The position numbers and the translations under genes are program-made. This document shows, one piece after another, positions 9,305-16,738 of a DNA stretch of 64,000 nt. Source of the DNA: VXNF01 sp965116465. GTDB taxonomy: Bacteria; Actinomycetota; Acidimicrobiia; Acidimicrobiales; CATQHL01. Below the pieces are notes generated by a model. It was not told the origin of the DNA and did not search any database. It saw only the letters and a list, made by a program, of their open reading frames with translations. The stretch covers positions 2,418,001 through 2,482,000 of the forward strand of contig OZ220687.1 of NCBI GenBank assembly GCA_965116465.1. The letters run 5' to 3'. How positions within the stretch are numbered: position 1 is the first letter of the stretch; the number at the start of each line of letters is the position of its first letter.

Positions 9305-9340
9305 TCACACATTTTACAGTAAAATGTGTAAACCAGTCAA
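9305..9340 (-). promoter_or_regulatory. Promoter with 23-bp palindromic operator, leaderless start
   Basis: On the minus strand TTGACT, an 18-base spacer and TAAAAT are followed after six bases by the ATG of the first ATPase gene, so transcription and translation should start at the same place. A perfect inverted repeat at 9307-9329 (arms ACACATTTTAC and GTAAAATGTGT around one central base) covers the -10 box and part of the spacer. A bound protein would block the polymerase. Confidence 0.7.
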
Positions 9341-9446
9341 CGACTCACGGCGAACTGGCCCGAGACCAACCTCTGGGCGCTCCCGATGCCGCCTAGACTA
9401 GCAGGTCAGCCCGGTATCGGACTGACGCGATCAGGCAGCAACGGCA

Positions 9447-9701
9447 CTACAGCGGTAGCACCCGACCCGCCTCGCGGAGGCGTTGGCGGCGGTGTTGGGC
9501 GTCGGGCATTGCCTTGGAGACGAGTGCCCAGAAGTCGCGGGAGTGGTTTTTGTGTGTGAGGTGGGCGAGTTCGTGGACGACGATGTACTCGATGAGGGCT
9601 GGCGCGAGCATCATGGCGCGCCAGTTGAAGCGGAGGGTGCCGTCTGGGGCGCAACTTCCCCAGCGTTGACGCTGGTGTGACACGTCTGGCGTTGCCTTCA
9701 C
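9447..9701 (-). pseudogene. Truncated YgjP/DUF45-type metallopeptidase relic
   Basis: The 84 codons encode only the C-terminal zinc-binding part of a YgjP/DUF45 (SprT-like) protein: RWGSC, RFNWR, the zinc motif VVHELAHLTHKNHS and the following DFW. Family members are usually above 200 residues, so the whole N-terminal half is missing. Just upstream the frame continues for only a few codons before a stop and shows no family similarity. The zinc ligands are intact, so a short product cannot be ruled out, but a decaying fragment is more likely. Confidence 0.65.
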
Positions 9702-9772
9702 GACAACTGTCCAGGAATCAGGGGAGACGGTGTCTTGCAGACGCGGTCCCGCCCGCCGTTACAGTTGCGGAC

Positions 9773-9937
9773 GTGGAACGTCGCCCCCTCACGTCGAGGC
9801 GCTCCGTGTCCGGTCAAGGGGATCCTCGCCTGACCGACGAGCGGAAGGCGCAACTCGCCGCCATCGGCGGGAGCGACGCATTGCAGGAGGCGCTCGACGA
9901 AGTGGGCCGGCAGTACCCGGAGTTGAGCAACGACTAG
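9773..9937 (+). CDS. Small hypothetical protein (doubtful)
   Basis: A 54-codon frame from a GTG. The second half, with RLTDERKAQLAAIGG and a helix ending YPELSND, has a protein-like composition. No family was recognised and no ribosome binding site is seen. It lies between two decayed or low-density stretches and may itself be a remnant. Confidence 0.22.
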   Translation: MERRPLTSRRSVSGQGDPRLTDERKAQLAAIGGSDALQEALDEVGRQYPELSND

Positions 9938-10154
9938 CGCCGGCGACTGCATGCAGGACGACAATCTGGTTCGGGCTTGACCGCACTGTGCAGCGGCCTC
10001 TCAGGGAGGGCCTCATCCCGCGACGAATCCAGTGGCGGATCCTCAGCGAGATGCGGGACGAATTGGAGCGTCCTTCGGTCTCGAACTCTGCCGCAACCCG
10101 GGCGACGCCCGGCGATCTGCAGGAGGCCGATGAGGCTCTGTTCATCCCCCGGAT
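9938..10154. other. Intergenic stretch without a recognisable gene
   Basis: Together with the doubtful small frame before it, the interval from the metallopeptidase relic to the lipoprotein gene holds nothing I can assign. Frames through it have no recognisable domain. It looks like old coding DNA that has decayed. Confidence 0.4.
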
Positions 10155-11375
10155 CTAGACGCAGGGGCCGTCGGGTGTGACGCCTCGGTGGCTGTGGCAG
10201 ATGATGGTGCGGGCCGCGGTGCGCAGTGTGAACGGGCCGGGGTCCTCGGACATCCAGTCCTCGGCGCCGGGGGTGGCGGAGATGTACAGCCGGTAGCCGC
10301 GCAGCGAGTCGTCGCCGAGGTTCAGCACGTCCACCGTTACCTCGCCGAGGCCCTCGAAGATGCCGGGTCCCACCGTCACGACGACACGTGACGGCGGTTC
10401 CTCGGAGGCGAACACCGCGCCGACGAGCAGCGCCAGGTCGGTCAGTGTGGCGGCGACCGGTCGCCCGCCGAGCCGATCGATGAGCTGTGCCGTGATGTCG
10501 TCGGTCAATCCGATCGGGGCGAGGTAGGCGCCACTCGCCCAGCCCGTCACCCCTGCGATCTGCACCTCGTGCCACACCGTCGTCGGCAGCTTCCTGGTCC
10601 TGCCTGTGGCCACGATGGCGCCGTCCCAGGAGTCGAACCAGGCGATCGGTTCGTCGGAGGGCATCGTCCGGACCTCGAGCAGGAAGGCGATCGGGTTCGC
10701 CAGGCCCAGGGTGGCGATGATCTCGCCGAAGGGGACGTCCCGCACGTTCAGGACGTCATCGTGGTCGACACCCACGACCGCCAGCGAGGCGCCCACGTCC
10801 GGCCCGTATTCGTAGGGTTCCCCGGGGAGGTCCTCGGCCGGCGGCGGCTCCGGCTCGTCCAGCTCGTCGACGGGGATCATGTCCGTGGCGGATGTGCCGG
10901 GCGGGGTGTTGTCGGAGGTTTCGCTGGGCGTTGCGGTGTCCGAATCCGCCACCGGTGCAGCCTCAGCGGGGCTTGCCGTGCCTGCCGCAGCCGTCCCGGT
11001 CGGGCTCGGAGGATCCTCCGGGGGTGCCGCACCTGCCGGCGGCGGCATCACCAGGATGAGGGGTGACTCCGAGGACGGCTCCGGTCCGGCGGCCGCATCG
11101 ACGCTCGGGCCGCCGCCGGTCCCGACCCCCTCGAGCCCGCTCGCCGCAGCGAGGATCTCGTCGATCGCTTCCTCCGCCGCGGCGAGCGGGTCGTCGCCAC
11201 TCAGATCGGGATCGAGAGCGCTCGCGAAGGCCTCGTCCAGCACATCGTCCGGCTCGCCAACCCCGTCGAGACCAACGCTCGGATCAAGCTCGATGTTCAC
11301 GGTGCATGCACTGCAGAACAACACGAGCAGAACAAGTCCTGCCATCGCCCGCGCCGCTGACGCTGCCCTCGTCAT
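10155..11375 (-). CDS. Putative lipoprotein with SH3-like domain
   Basis: About 406 residues. A hydrophobic leader (GLVLLVLFCSAC) ends in a cysteine near residue 25 that could be lipidated, although the residue at -3 of the site is Cys rather than Leu. A long Pro/Ala/Glu/Asp-rich, probably unstructured segment (about 40-190) follows. Next comes a bacterial SH3-like unit with DDVLNVRDVPFGEIIATL and GVTGWASGAYLAPIG, which in exported proteins often binds cell-wall glycan. The C-terminal part is unassigned. Its ATG overlaps the stop of glycerol kinase by four bases, giving a co-translated pair, though a functional link is not obvious. Cell-surface location is inferred from the leader. Confidence 0.7.
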   Translation of the reverse strand: MTRAASAARAMAGLVLLVLFCSACTVNIELDPSVGLDGVGEPDDVLDEAFASALDPDLSGDDPLAAAEEAIDEILAAASGLEGVGTGGGPSVDAAAGPEPSSESPLILVMPPPAGAAPPEDPPSPTGTAAAGTASPAEAAPVADSDTATPSETSDNTPPGTSATDMIPVDELDEPEPPPAEDLPGEPYEYGPDVGASLAVVGVDHDDVLNVRDVPFGEIIATLGLANPIAFLLEVRTMPSDEPIAWFDSWDGAIVATGRTRKLPTTVWHEVQIAGVTGWASGAYLAPIGLTDDITAQLIDRLGGRPVAATLTDLALLVGAVFASEEPPSRVVVTVGPGIFEGLGEVTVDVLNLGDDSLRGYRLYISATPGAEDWMSEDPGPFTLRTAARTIICHSHRGVTPDGPCV

Positions 11376-12853
11376 GTCGTCCATCTCTTGCTGCGTTCGA
11401 CGGCTCGCTGCCAGTCGGCGTAGGCGGCGTCGACAGCGGTTGTGGAGGTGCCGGGCTGGAAGGCGCGGTCGAGCTCCCAGTGCTCGCCGATCTCCTCGGT
11501 GGACGGCCACACGCCGGCGGCGAGGCCGGCGAGGTAGGCGGCGCCGAGGGCGGTGACCTCCCGGAACTTCGGGCGGCGGACCGGCACGCCGAGGTGATCG
11601 GCCTGCAGTTGCAGCATCGAGTCCATGGCCGAGGCACCGCCGTCGACGCGCAGGCTCCGCAACTCCACCCCGGTTGCTGCGGTCATGGCCTCGATCACGT
11701 CGCGGGTCTGGTACACCATCGCCTCGATGGCCGCCCGGGCGATCTGGGGCCGGCCGGTCCCCCGGGTGAGGCCGACGATGGTGCCGCGGGCGCCGGCATC
11801 CCAGTGCGGGCTGCCGAGGCCGGCGAAGGCCGGCACCAGGTACACACCGCCGGTGGAGGAACACCCGGCTGCCAGCGCCTCCAGCTCGGACGAATCCTCG
11901 ATGATGCCGAGCCCGTCGCGCAGCCATTGCACCGTCGCCCCCGTGGCGAAGATCGCGCCTTCCAGCGCATAGGTGGGGACGGGGCCCGCAGGTCCCTGCA
12001 GCAGCCACGCCACGGTGGTGAGAAGCCCCTCCACGGGCTCCGGCGCGGTCGGACCGACGTTCATCAACACGAACGAACCCGTTCCGTAGGTGTTCTTGGC
12101 GTCGCCCGGCCGGAAGGCCGCCTGCCCGAACAGTGCCGCCTGCTGGTCCCCGGCGACGCCCCGGATCGGTACGCCCGCACCGCAGGCTGCACCGGAAGCG
12201 GTGACGCCGAAGCCCCCGCTCGACGGGCGCACGTCGGGGAGGGCGTCCACCGGCACCCCGAACAGCTCGCAGAGATCGCTGCTCCAGGCGAGCGCGCCGA
12301 TGTCGAACAGCATCGTCCGGGAGGCATTCGTGGCGTCGGTGGCGTGGACGGCGCCACCTGTCAGGTTCCAGACGATCCAGCTGTCGATCGTCCCCACCGC
12401 CACGTCGGAGTTCGCTCGCACCGGGTTGTTCTGTGAGAGCCATTCCAGCTTCGAGGCCGAGAAGTAGGGGTCCAGAACCAGGCCGGTGTGCTCCCGCACG
12501 AGCGGCAGTAGGCCATCGCTCTCGAGTTCGGCGCAGCGCGCCGCGGTGCGGCGGTCCTGCCAGACGATCGCCCGCTCCAGGGGCTCCGACCGGCTCCGGC
12601 TCCAGCGGACCACGGTCTCCCGCTGGTTGGTCACCCCGATCGCCACCGGCGGCTCGTCGAGTTGCGCGGTCACGTCGGCCAGGGTCGCCTGGACCGCATC
12701 CCAGATCTCAGATGCGTCGTGCTCGACCCAACCGGGCGCCGGGAAGTACTGCGTGAACTCCCTTTGGGAGGCGGCTACCGGGCGGCCGTACTCGTCGAAG
12801 GTGATGGCCCGCACGCTGGTGGTGCCGGCGTCGATGGCGAGAACCGTCGTCAT
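11372..12853 (-). CDS. glpK: Glycerol kinase
   Basis: A 493-residue FGGY-family kinase that phosphorylates glycerol to glycerol-3-phosphate with ATP. Diagnostic pieces are the N-terminal phosphate loop VLAIDAGTTSVRAITFD, VTNQRETVVRW, IVWQDRRT, the FGGY signature region GLVLDPYFSASKLEWL, and the C-terminal LRVDGGASAMDSMLQ. The length is typical. The ATG at 12853 follows CCGGAGAC, and recognisable sequence begins there. The stop overlaps the lipoprotein gene. No glycerol facilitator or glycerol-3-phosphate dehydrogenase gene is in the window, so glycerol use would depend on genes elsewhere. Confidence 0.93.
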   Translation of the reverse strand: MTTVLAIDAGTTSVRAITFDEYGRPVAASQREFTQYFPAPGWVEHDASEIWDAVQATLADVTAQLDEPPVAIGVTNQRETVVRWSRSRSEPLERAIVWQDRRTAARCAELESDGLLPLVREHTGLVLDPYFSASKLEWLSQNNPVRANSDVAVGTIDSWIVWNLTGGAVHATDATNASRTMLFDIGALAWSSDLCELFGVPVDALPDVRPSSGGFGVTASGAACGAGVPIRGVAGDQQAALFGQAAFRPGDAKNTYGTGSFVLMNVGPTAPEPVEGLLTTVAWLLQGPAGPVPTYALEGAIFATGATVQWLRDGLGIIEDSSELEALAAGCSSTGGVYLVPAFAGLGSPHWDAGARGTIVGLTRGTGRPQIARAAIEAMVYQTRDVIEAMTAATGVELRSLRVDGGASAMDSMLQLQADHLGVPVRRPKFREVTALGAAYLAGLAAGVWPSTEEIGEHWELDRAFQPGTSTTAVDAAYADWQRAVERSKRWTT

Positions 12854-12890
12854 GTCTCCGGGCCTCCGCCGGGCGGGGTCGGACCCTCTC

Positions 12891-13799
12891 TCAGACTCCT
12901 GCCTCGTCGGCGGAGGCATGCCAGCGTTGGGTGCTGATGCGTCCCAGCCAGCTGAAACCCCAGAACACCACGATCCCGAGCAGAGAGGACACGATGAGGG
13001 CCGCGATCAGCTCCTTGGTGGCGGCCTGGCCGCGGTACTTGTCGATGAGCACCCCGACGCCCTTCTCGCCCCGGCCGAAGAAGAACTCGCCGACGATGGC
13101 GCCGATCACCGACAGCCCGGCGGCGATCCGCAGTCCGGTGAAGGTCGCCGGCAGCGAGGCCGGGAACTCCAGCTTCCAGAAGCGGGTCGGGCGGGAGGCC
13201 TTGTGCAGGGTCAGCAACTCGTGCAGGTTCTGTTCGGCGGACTGCAGGCCGAACAGCGTGTTGGTGATGATCGGGAACAGCGCGATCAGCACCGTGACGA
13301 TCACCCGGGCCTGGAAGTCGAACCCGAACAGCCCGCCGATGAGCGGCACGAGGGCCAGGATGGGGATCGTCTGCAGGACGACCGCCCAGGGGAAGAACGA
13401 GCGCTCGACCCAGCGCCTGAAGTTCATCGCCACCGCGAAGAGCATCCCGGCCGCCGTGGCTATGGCCAGCCCCGTGAACGACTCCTTGGCGGTGACCGCC
13501 AGGCCGCCGCGTAACTCGCCGCGCACATCCGCGTCGCCGACGGCGGCGGTCCACACCTCGTGAAGCGGGGGCAGCAGGAACTGGCGATCATCGGCCAGCA
13601 TCACGTACGACAGCAGGTACCACAGGCCCACCATCGCCAGGCTGAACGCCACCGGCAGCCCGAACCTGGTGGCCAGCCCCCGGATTCGCGTCCAGGGAGT
13701 CTCGGCGGGTCGTGCTGACGGTCCGGGCACCGCCGAGTCGGAGGGGGCGCGGCCCGGCCCCTGAGTCTCCTCAGGGGCCGGGCCGTCGTCCCGCGGCAT
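12891..13799 (-). CDS. ABC transporter permease, NitT/TauT (SsuC/TauC) type
   Basis: A 302-residue inner-membrane permease with about six hydrophobic segments and the coupling-helix (EAA-like) region LHKASRPTRFWKLEFP, followed by FTGLRIAAGLSVIGAIVGEFFF, typical of nitrate/sulfonate/taurine-type importers. It lies just downstream of a binding-protein gene on the same strand; the second permease at 15677 is a paralogue. No ATPase gene is in this cluster; the NitT/TauT-type ATPase at 52651 is the nearest candidate. A 16-bp hairpin begins 14 bases after the assumed ATG; the GTG at 13730 is an alternative start that would place the hairpin between the genes. Confidence 0.88.
   Translation of the reverse strand: MPRDDGPAPEETQGPGRAPSDSAVPGPSARPAETPWTRIRGLATRFGLPVAFSLAMVGLWYLLSYVMLADDRQFLLPPLHEVWTAAVGDADVRGELRGGLAVTAKESFTGLAIATAAGMLFAVAMNFRRWVERSFFPWAVVLQTIPILALVPLIGGLFGFDFQARVIVTVLIALFPIITNTLFGLQSAEQNLHELLTLHKASRPTRFWKLEFPASLPATFTGLRIAAGLSVIGAIVGEFFFGRGEKGVGVLIDKYRGQAATKELIAALIVSSLLGIVVFWGFSWLGRISTQRWHASADEAGV
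13750..13785 (-). terminator. Strong GC hairpin between binding-protein and permease genes
   Basis: A perfect 16-bp inverted repeat with a TCTC loop (core arm GGCCCGGCCCCTGAG). It has no T-run. Placed just after the binding-protein gene, it could act as a partial terminator or a 3' stabiliser, giving more binding protein than permease. It falls within the first codons of the permease as annotated from 13799. Confidence 0.55.
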
Positions 13800-13831
13800 G
13801 TGTTTGCGGAAACCTCCGCGAGCGCCTGCGG

Positions 13832-15451
13832 CTAGAAGCCGAGGCTGATGGACGGATCCAGGAACTCGTTGGTGTAGACGTCGTCCGGGGTGACGTTCGG
13901 GTCGAAGCTCTCGACGCCCTGCTCGGTGAAGATCGGCGTCAGGATGTCGATCAGACCCTGGATGCGGTCCCCGTTCATGTCGCCGATGAAGCCGTTGCCG
14001 CCGTCGGTCACCAGCCCCAGGTCACGCATGGCCACGGTGGCCGCGGCGTGCGTTTCCTTGGACGAGGTCCAGAAGCTGTCCAGCTCCTTGACGATGTCGT
14101 CGAGCCTGTCGTTGATCGGCTGCGGGTCGTTGAAGTAGTCGACCAGATCCTGCTGCATGATCGGCACGAGCAGTTCCAGGCACTCCCGGTAGCGCTCGAT
14201 GTCGCCGGAACGCACCGAGACCGCCGACTGGTAGAGCTCGACACCGGCGTCGTGGATCAGCAGGAACTCCACCGGCTTCAGCCAACCCTCGATCTCGTTC
14301 TCGTAGCGGTACGGCTCGTTGGTGGCGAAGCCCTGCTGGACGAGGCCGTCCTCGGCGATGAACCGGGTCGGCGAGCCGTCGTAGGAGCCGTCGACGTTCG
14401 TTGCGTCGATGACGCCGTTGGCGACCAGGAAGTCCATGTACGTGGCGCCCTGGAAGTACAGCACGGTGGCCCCGGAGTTCCCGATGTCCTCGAACGTCTC
14501 GAAGTCGTAGTCCTCCGGATCCCACATCAGGATCTGCGGACCCACTTCGAAGCTGGTGAACACGGCGGTGACCGGGGTCTGGCCCCAGCTCCGGATGGCG
14601 GCGGCCGTGTCGACGTAGGCCATGAAGATGTCGTCGTCGGCGTAGAACTGCGCCGTCGGCGGCGAGAAGCCGATGTACGGACCGCCGGCGCGGATCTCCA
14701 CGGTGAGGCCCGTGTCACCCAGCTCGCCGGAGTAGGTGCCGTTCTCGGCGTCCACGACCCCGTCGGTGCCGATCATCTGGTAGGTGTGCGCGTGCTCGGG
14801 CTCGGGGAACCAGTCCGTCTGGATGACGAGCGGGTTGGGGCACACGTCGGTGAGCTGGACACCTTCCATCGCGGCCTCGGCGGCCTCGGCGGATGCCGCG
14901 GCCTCGGCCTCGGCTTCGGCGCGCGCCGCCTCAGCCTGGGCCTGCGCGGCCTGTGCGGCCTCGGCGGCGGCCCGGGCATCGTCGGCCTCGGCCTGCGCGG
15001 CTGCCGCTTCGGCCTGCGCAGCCGCTGCCTCCGACAGCGCTTCATCGGCGGCAGCCTGGGCGCTTGCCAGGGCGTCCTCGGCGGCGGCCATTGCCTCTTC
15101 ATTGCCTTCGGCGGTCGCCTGCGCCAAGTCGGCTCCGGCTTGTGCCGCATCAGCGGCTGCAAGAGCCGCATCGGCTGCTGCGGCTGCGGCTGCGGCGTCG
15201 GCGGCGGCTGCCGCGGCATCGGCGGCTGCGACCGCGGCGTCGGAGATGCCGGTGTCGGCCGCTGACTGGGCGCTCTGTGCGGCAGAGGCGGCGGCTCCGG
15301 CCTCGCTCATCGCCGCGGAGGCGTCCGCCTGAGCGGAGCTCGCTGCGGCCATCGCGGCGTCGGCGGCCTCCGAGGCGGAGTCGTCAGCGGCACAGGCGGC
15401 CGCAACGACAGCCAGCGCTGCTGCGAGTGCGATCAGGACACGTCTATTCAT
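13832..15451 (-). CDS. NitT/TauT-type substrate-binding lipoprotein on an alanine-rich stalk
   Basis: A 539-residue exported protein. The signal region MNRRVLIALAAALAVVAAAC ends at the probable lipid-bearing Cys20. Residues 21-196 are extremely alanine-rich with regularly spaced Asp, Glu, Gln and Ser, and should form one long helix or coiled coil. The rest (about 197-539) is a periplasmic-binding-protein type II domain resembling NMT1/THI5-like and sulfonate-binding proteins, with PNPLVIQTDWFPEPEHAH at its start. The ATG follows GGAGGAG; upstream in-frame codons are disfavoured. It sits between two permease genes. The substrate is unknown; an organic amine or sulfonate would suit the neighbourhood. 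Confidence 0.85.
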   Translation of the reverse strand: MNRRVLIALAAALAVVAAACAADDSASEAADAAMAAASSAQADASAAMSEAGAAASAAQSAQSAADTGISDAAVAAADAAAAAADAAAAAAAADAALAAADAAQAGADLAQATAEGNEEAMAAAEDALASAQAAADEALSEAAAAQAEAAAAQAEADDARAAAEAAQAAQAQAEAARAEAEAEAAASAEAAEAAMEGVQLTDVCPNPLVIQTDWFPEPEHAHTYQMIGTDGVVDAENGTYSGELGDTGLTVEIRAGGPYIGFSPPTAQFYADDDIFMAYVDTAAAIRSWGQTPVTAVFTSFEVGPQILMWDPEDYDFETFEDIGNSGATVLYFQGATYMDFLVANGVIDATNVDGSYDGSPTRFIAEDGLVQQGFATNEPYRYENEIEGWLKPVEFLLIHDAGVELYQSAVSVRSGDIERYRECLELLVPIMQQDLVDYFNDPQPINDRLDDIVKELDSFWTSSKETHAAATVAMRDLGLVTDGGNGFIGDMNGDRIQGLIDILTPIFTEQGVESFDPNVTPDDVYTNEFLDPSISLGF

Positions 15452-15676
15452 CCGATTGTCTCCTCCGTGTGGGGTGCTTGAGAGATCTTCGCTCGGAGCG
15501 GTCAGACCGGGCCACAGGGTAGTCAAACCCGCACCGGTTTTGGCCCCGGTGTGCGACGTCCACACCGGCGTCGGGTGTGGACGCCACGCGTCCGCTGAGA
15601 ACGCACCGGATCGGGGCTCGGCGACGGTTCGGGAGTGAACCGTTCTGCGACCCCGGGATCCCGGGCAGGTCCGGGC

Positions 15677-16594
15677 TCAGGCGGAGTACCAGTGACCCGT
15701 GAGGCGCCGGCCCGCCCACCCGAAGAACCAGAAGAGGGTCACGCCGAGCAGCGAACTGAACACGATTCCGGCCACCAGCTTCGATCCCGAGAGCTGGTTC
15801 TGGAACAGGAACAGCAACTGCCCCAGCCCCTCGGTTCCGTAGGTGCCGCCCTTGAAGAAGAACTCGCCCACGATGGCGCCCACCACGGCGAGACCCGCGG
15901 AGATGCGGAACCCCGTGAAGATGGCGGGCAGGGCATGGGGCAATTGGAGCTTGCGGAAACGCGTCCAGCGACCGACCCGATGGAGCGTGAGCAGGTCGTG
16001 CATGCTGGACTCCACCGAGCGCAGCCCGAACAGGGTGTTGGTGATGATCGGGAAGATCGAGATGATGATCGTCACCACCACCTGGCTCTGGAAGTCCCAC
16101 CCCCACCACAGGCCGATGAGCGGGCTGATCGCCACGATCGGCACGGCCTGCACCGCCACGGCGTAAGGGAAGACGCTCCGCTCGATCCAGCGGGCCTGGC
16201 TCATGACCACGGCGATGGCCATGCCCCCGACGATGGCGAGAGCCAGCCCCACCAGCGTGACCTGCGTGGTTCGCCAGAGGCCGAGCAGGACCTGCTCCAG
16301 GTTGCCCCAGGTCAGGAACCCCACGTTGACGACCCGATGCAGCGGGGGCAGGAAGAACTGTTGATCCCGGTCCAGGACGAAGTACGTGAACAGGTACCAC
16401 AGGCCGATCACGCCCGCCGCCACCACCGCCGGTGGCCCCAGGAGCCTGGCGTGGCCGGCCGCCCGGGTCATGGCGCCGGAGGAAGCGCCCGCCGCCGGGG
16501 CGCCCGTCTCCAGGGTGGCCTCGGCGGTTGCCTCCGTTCCGGGGGTCTGCATCGTGGATCCCGTGTCCATGGTCCTGTGCCGGCTCTGGGTCAA
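15677..16594 (-). CDS. ABC transporter permease, NitT/TauT type (second)
   Basis: A 305-residue integral membrane protein, a clear paralogue of the permease at 12891: both contain FFLPPLH or FLLPPLH, a FPIITNTLFGL segment, and the coupling region LHRVGRWTRFRKLQLP followed by FRISAGLAVVGAIVGEFFFKGG. Two related permeases around one binding protein suggest a heterodimeric channel. The N-terminal 40 residues are low-complexity and the true start may be one of the later ATG codons. The 225 bases between it and the binding-protein gene hold no gene I can see. Confidence 0.87.
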   Translation of the reverse strand: MTQSRHRTMDTGSTMQTPGTEATAEATLETGAPAAGASSGAMTRAAGHARLLGPPAVVAAGVIGLWYLFTYFVLDRDQQFFLPPLHRVVNVGFLTWGNLEQVLLGLWRTTQVTLVGLALAIVGGMAIAVVMSQARWIERSVFPYAVAVQAVPIVAISPLIGLWWGWDFQSQVVVTIIISIFPIITNTLFGLRSVESSMHDLLTLHRVGRWTRFRKLQLPHALPAIFTGFRISAGLAVVGAIVGEFFFKGGTYGTEGLGQLLFLFQNQLSGSKLVAGIVFSSLLGVTLFWFFGWAGRRLTGHWYSA

Positions 16595-16624
16595 GCTCGC
16601 AGCCTAGGCGCGGAGGTGGCCGGT

Positions 16625-16638
16625 GTTGCGGCCGCAAC
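16625..16638. promoter_or_regulatory. Perfect 14-bp palindrome in a divergent promoter region
   Basis: The sequence GTTGCGGCCGCAAC is its own reverse complement. It lies between the divergently transcribed permease (16594) and FAD/GcvT gene (16739), where an operator would be expected. No regulator is assigned. Confidence 0.35.
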
Positions 16639-16738
16639 CACGGGTGGTCCGACCGGGGGAGCCCGGCGGCGCGACCCGTGTGCCGGATGATCTTCCGCGC
16701 CGTTTCGCGCCGCCTGGGACCTGTCAGAATGACGCCCT

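Noticed and set aside
10155..12443. A 762-codon frame suggesting a glycerol-kinase-linked lipoprotein fusion
   Set aside because: The first half is a shadow frame of glpK; the lipoprotein begins at ATG 11375 with a proper leader peptide.
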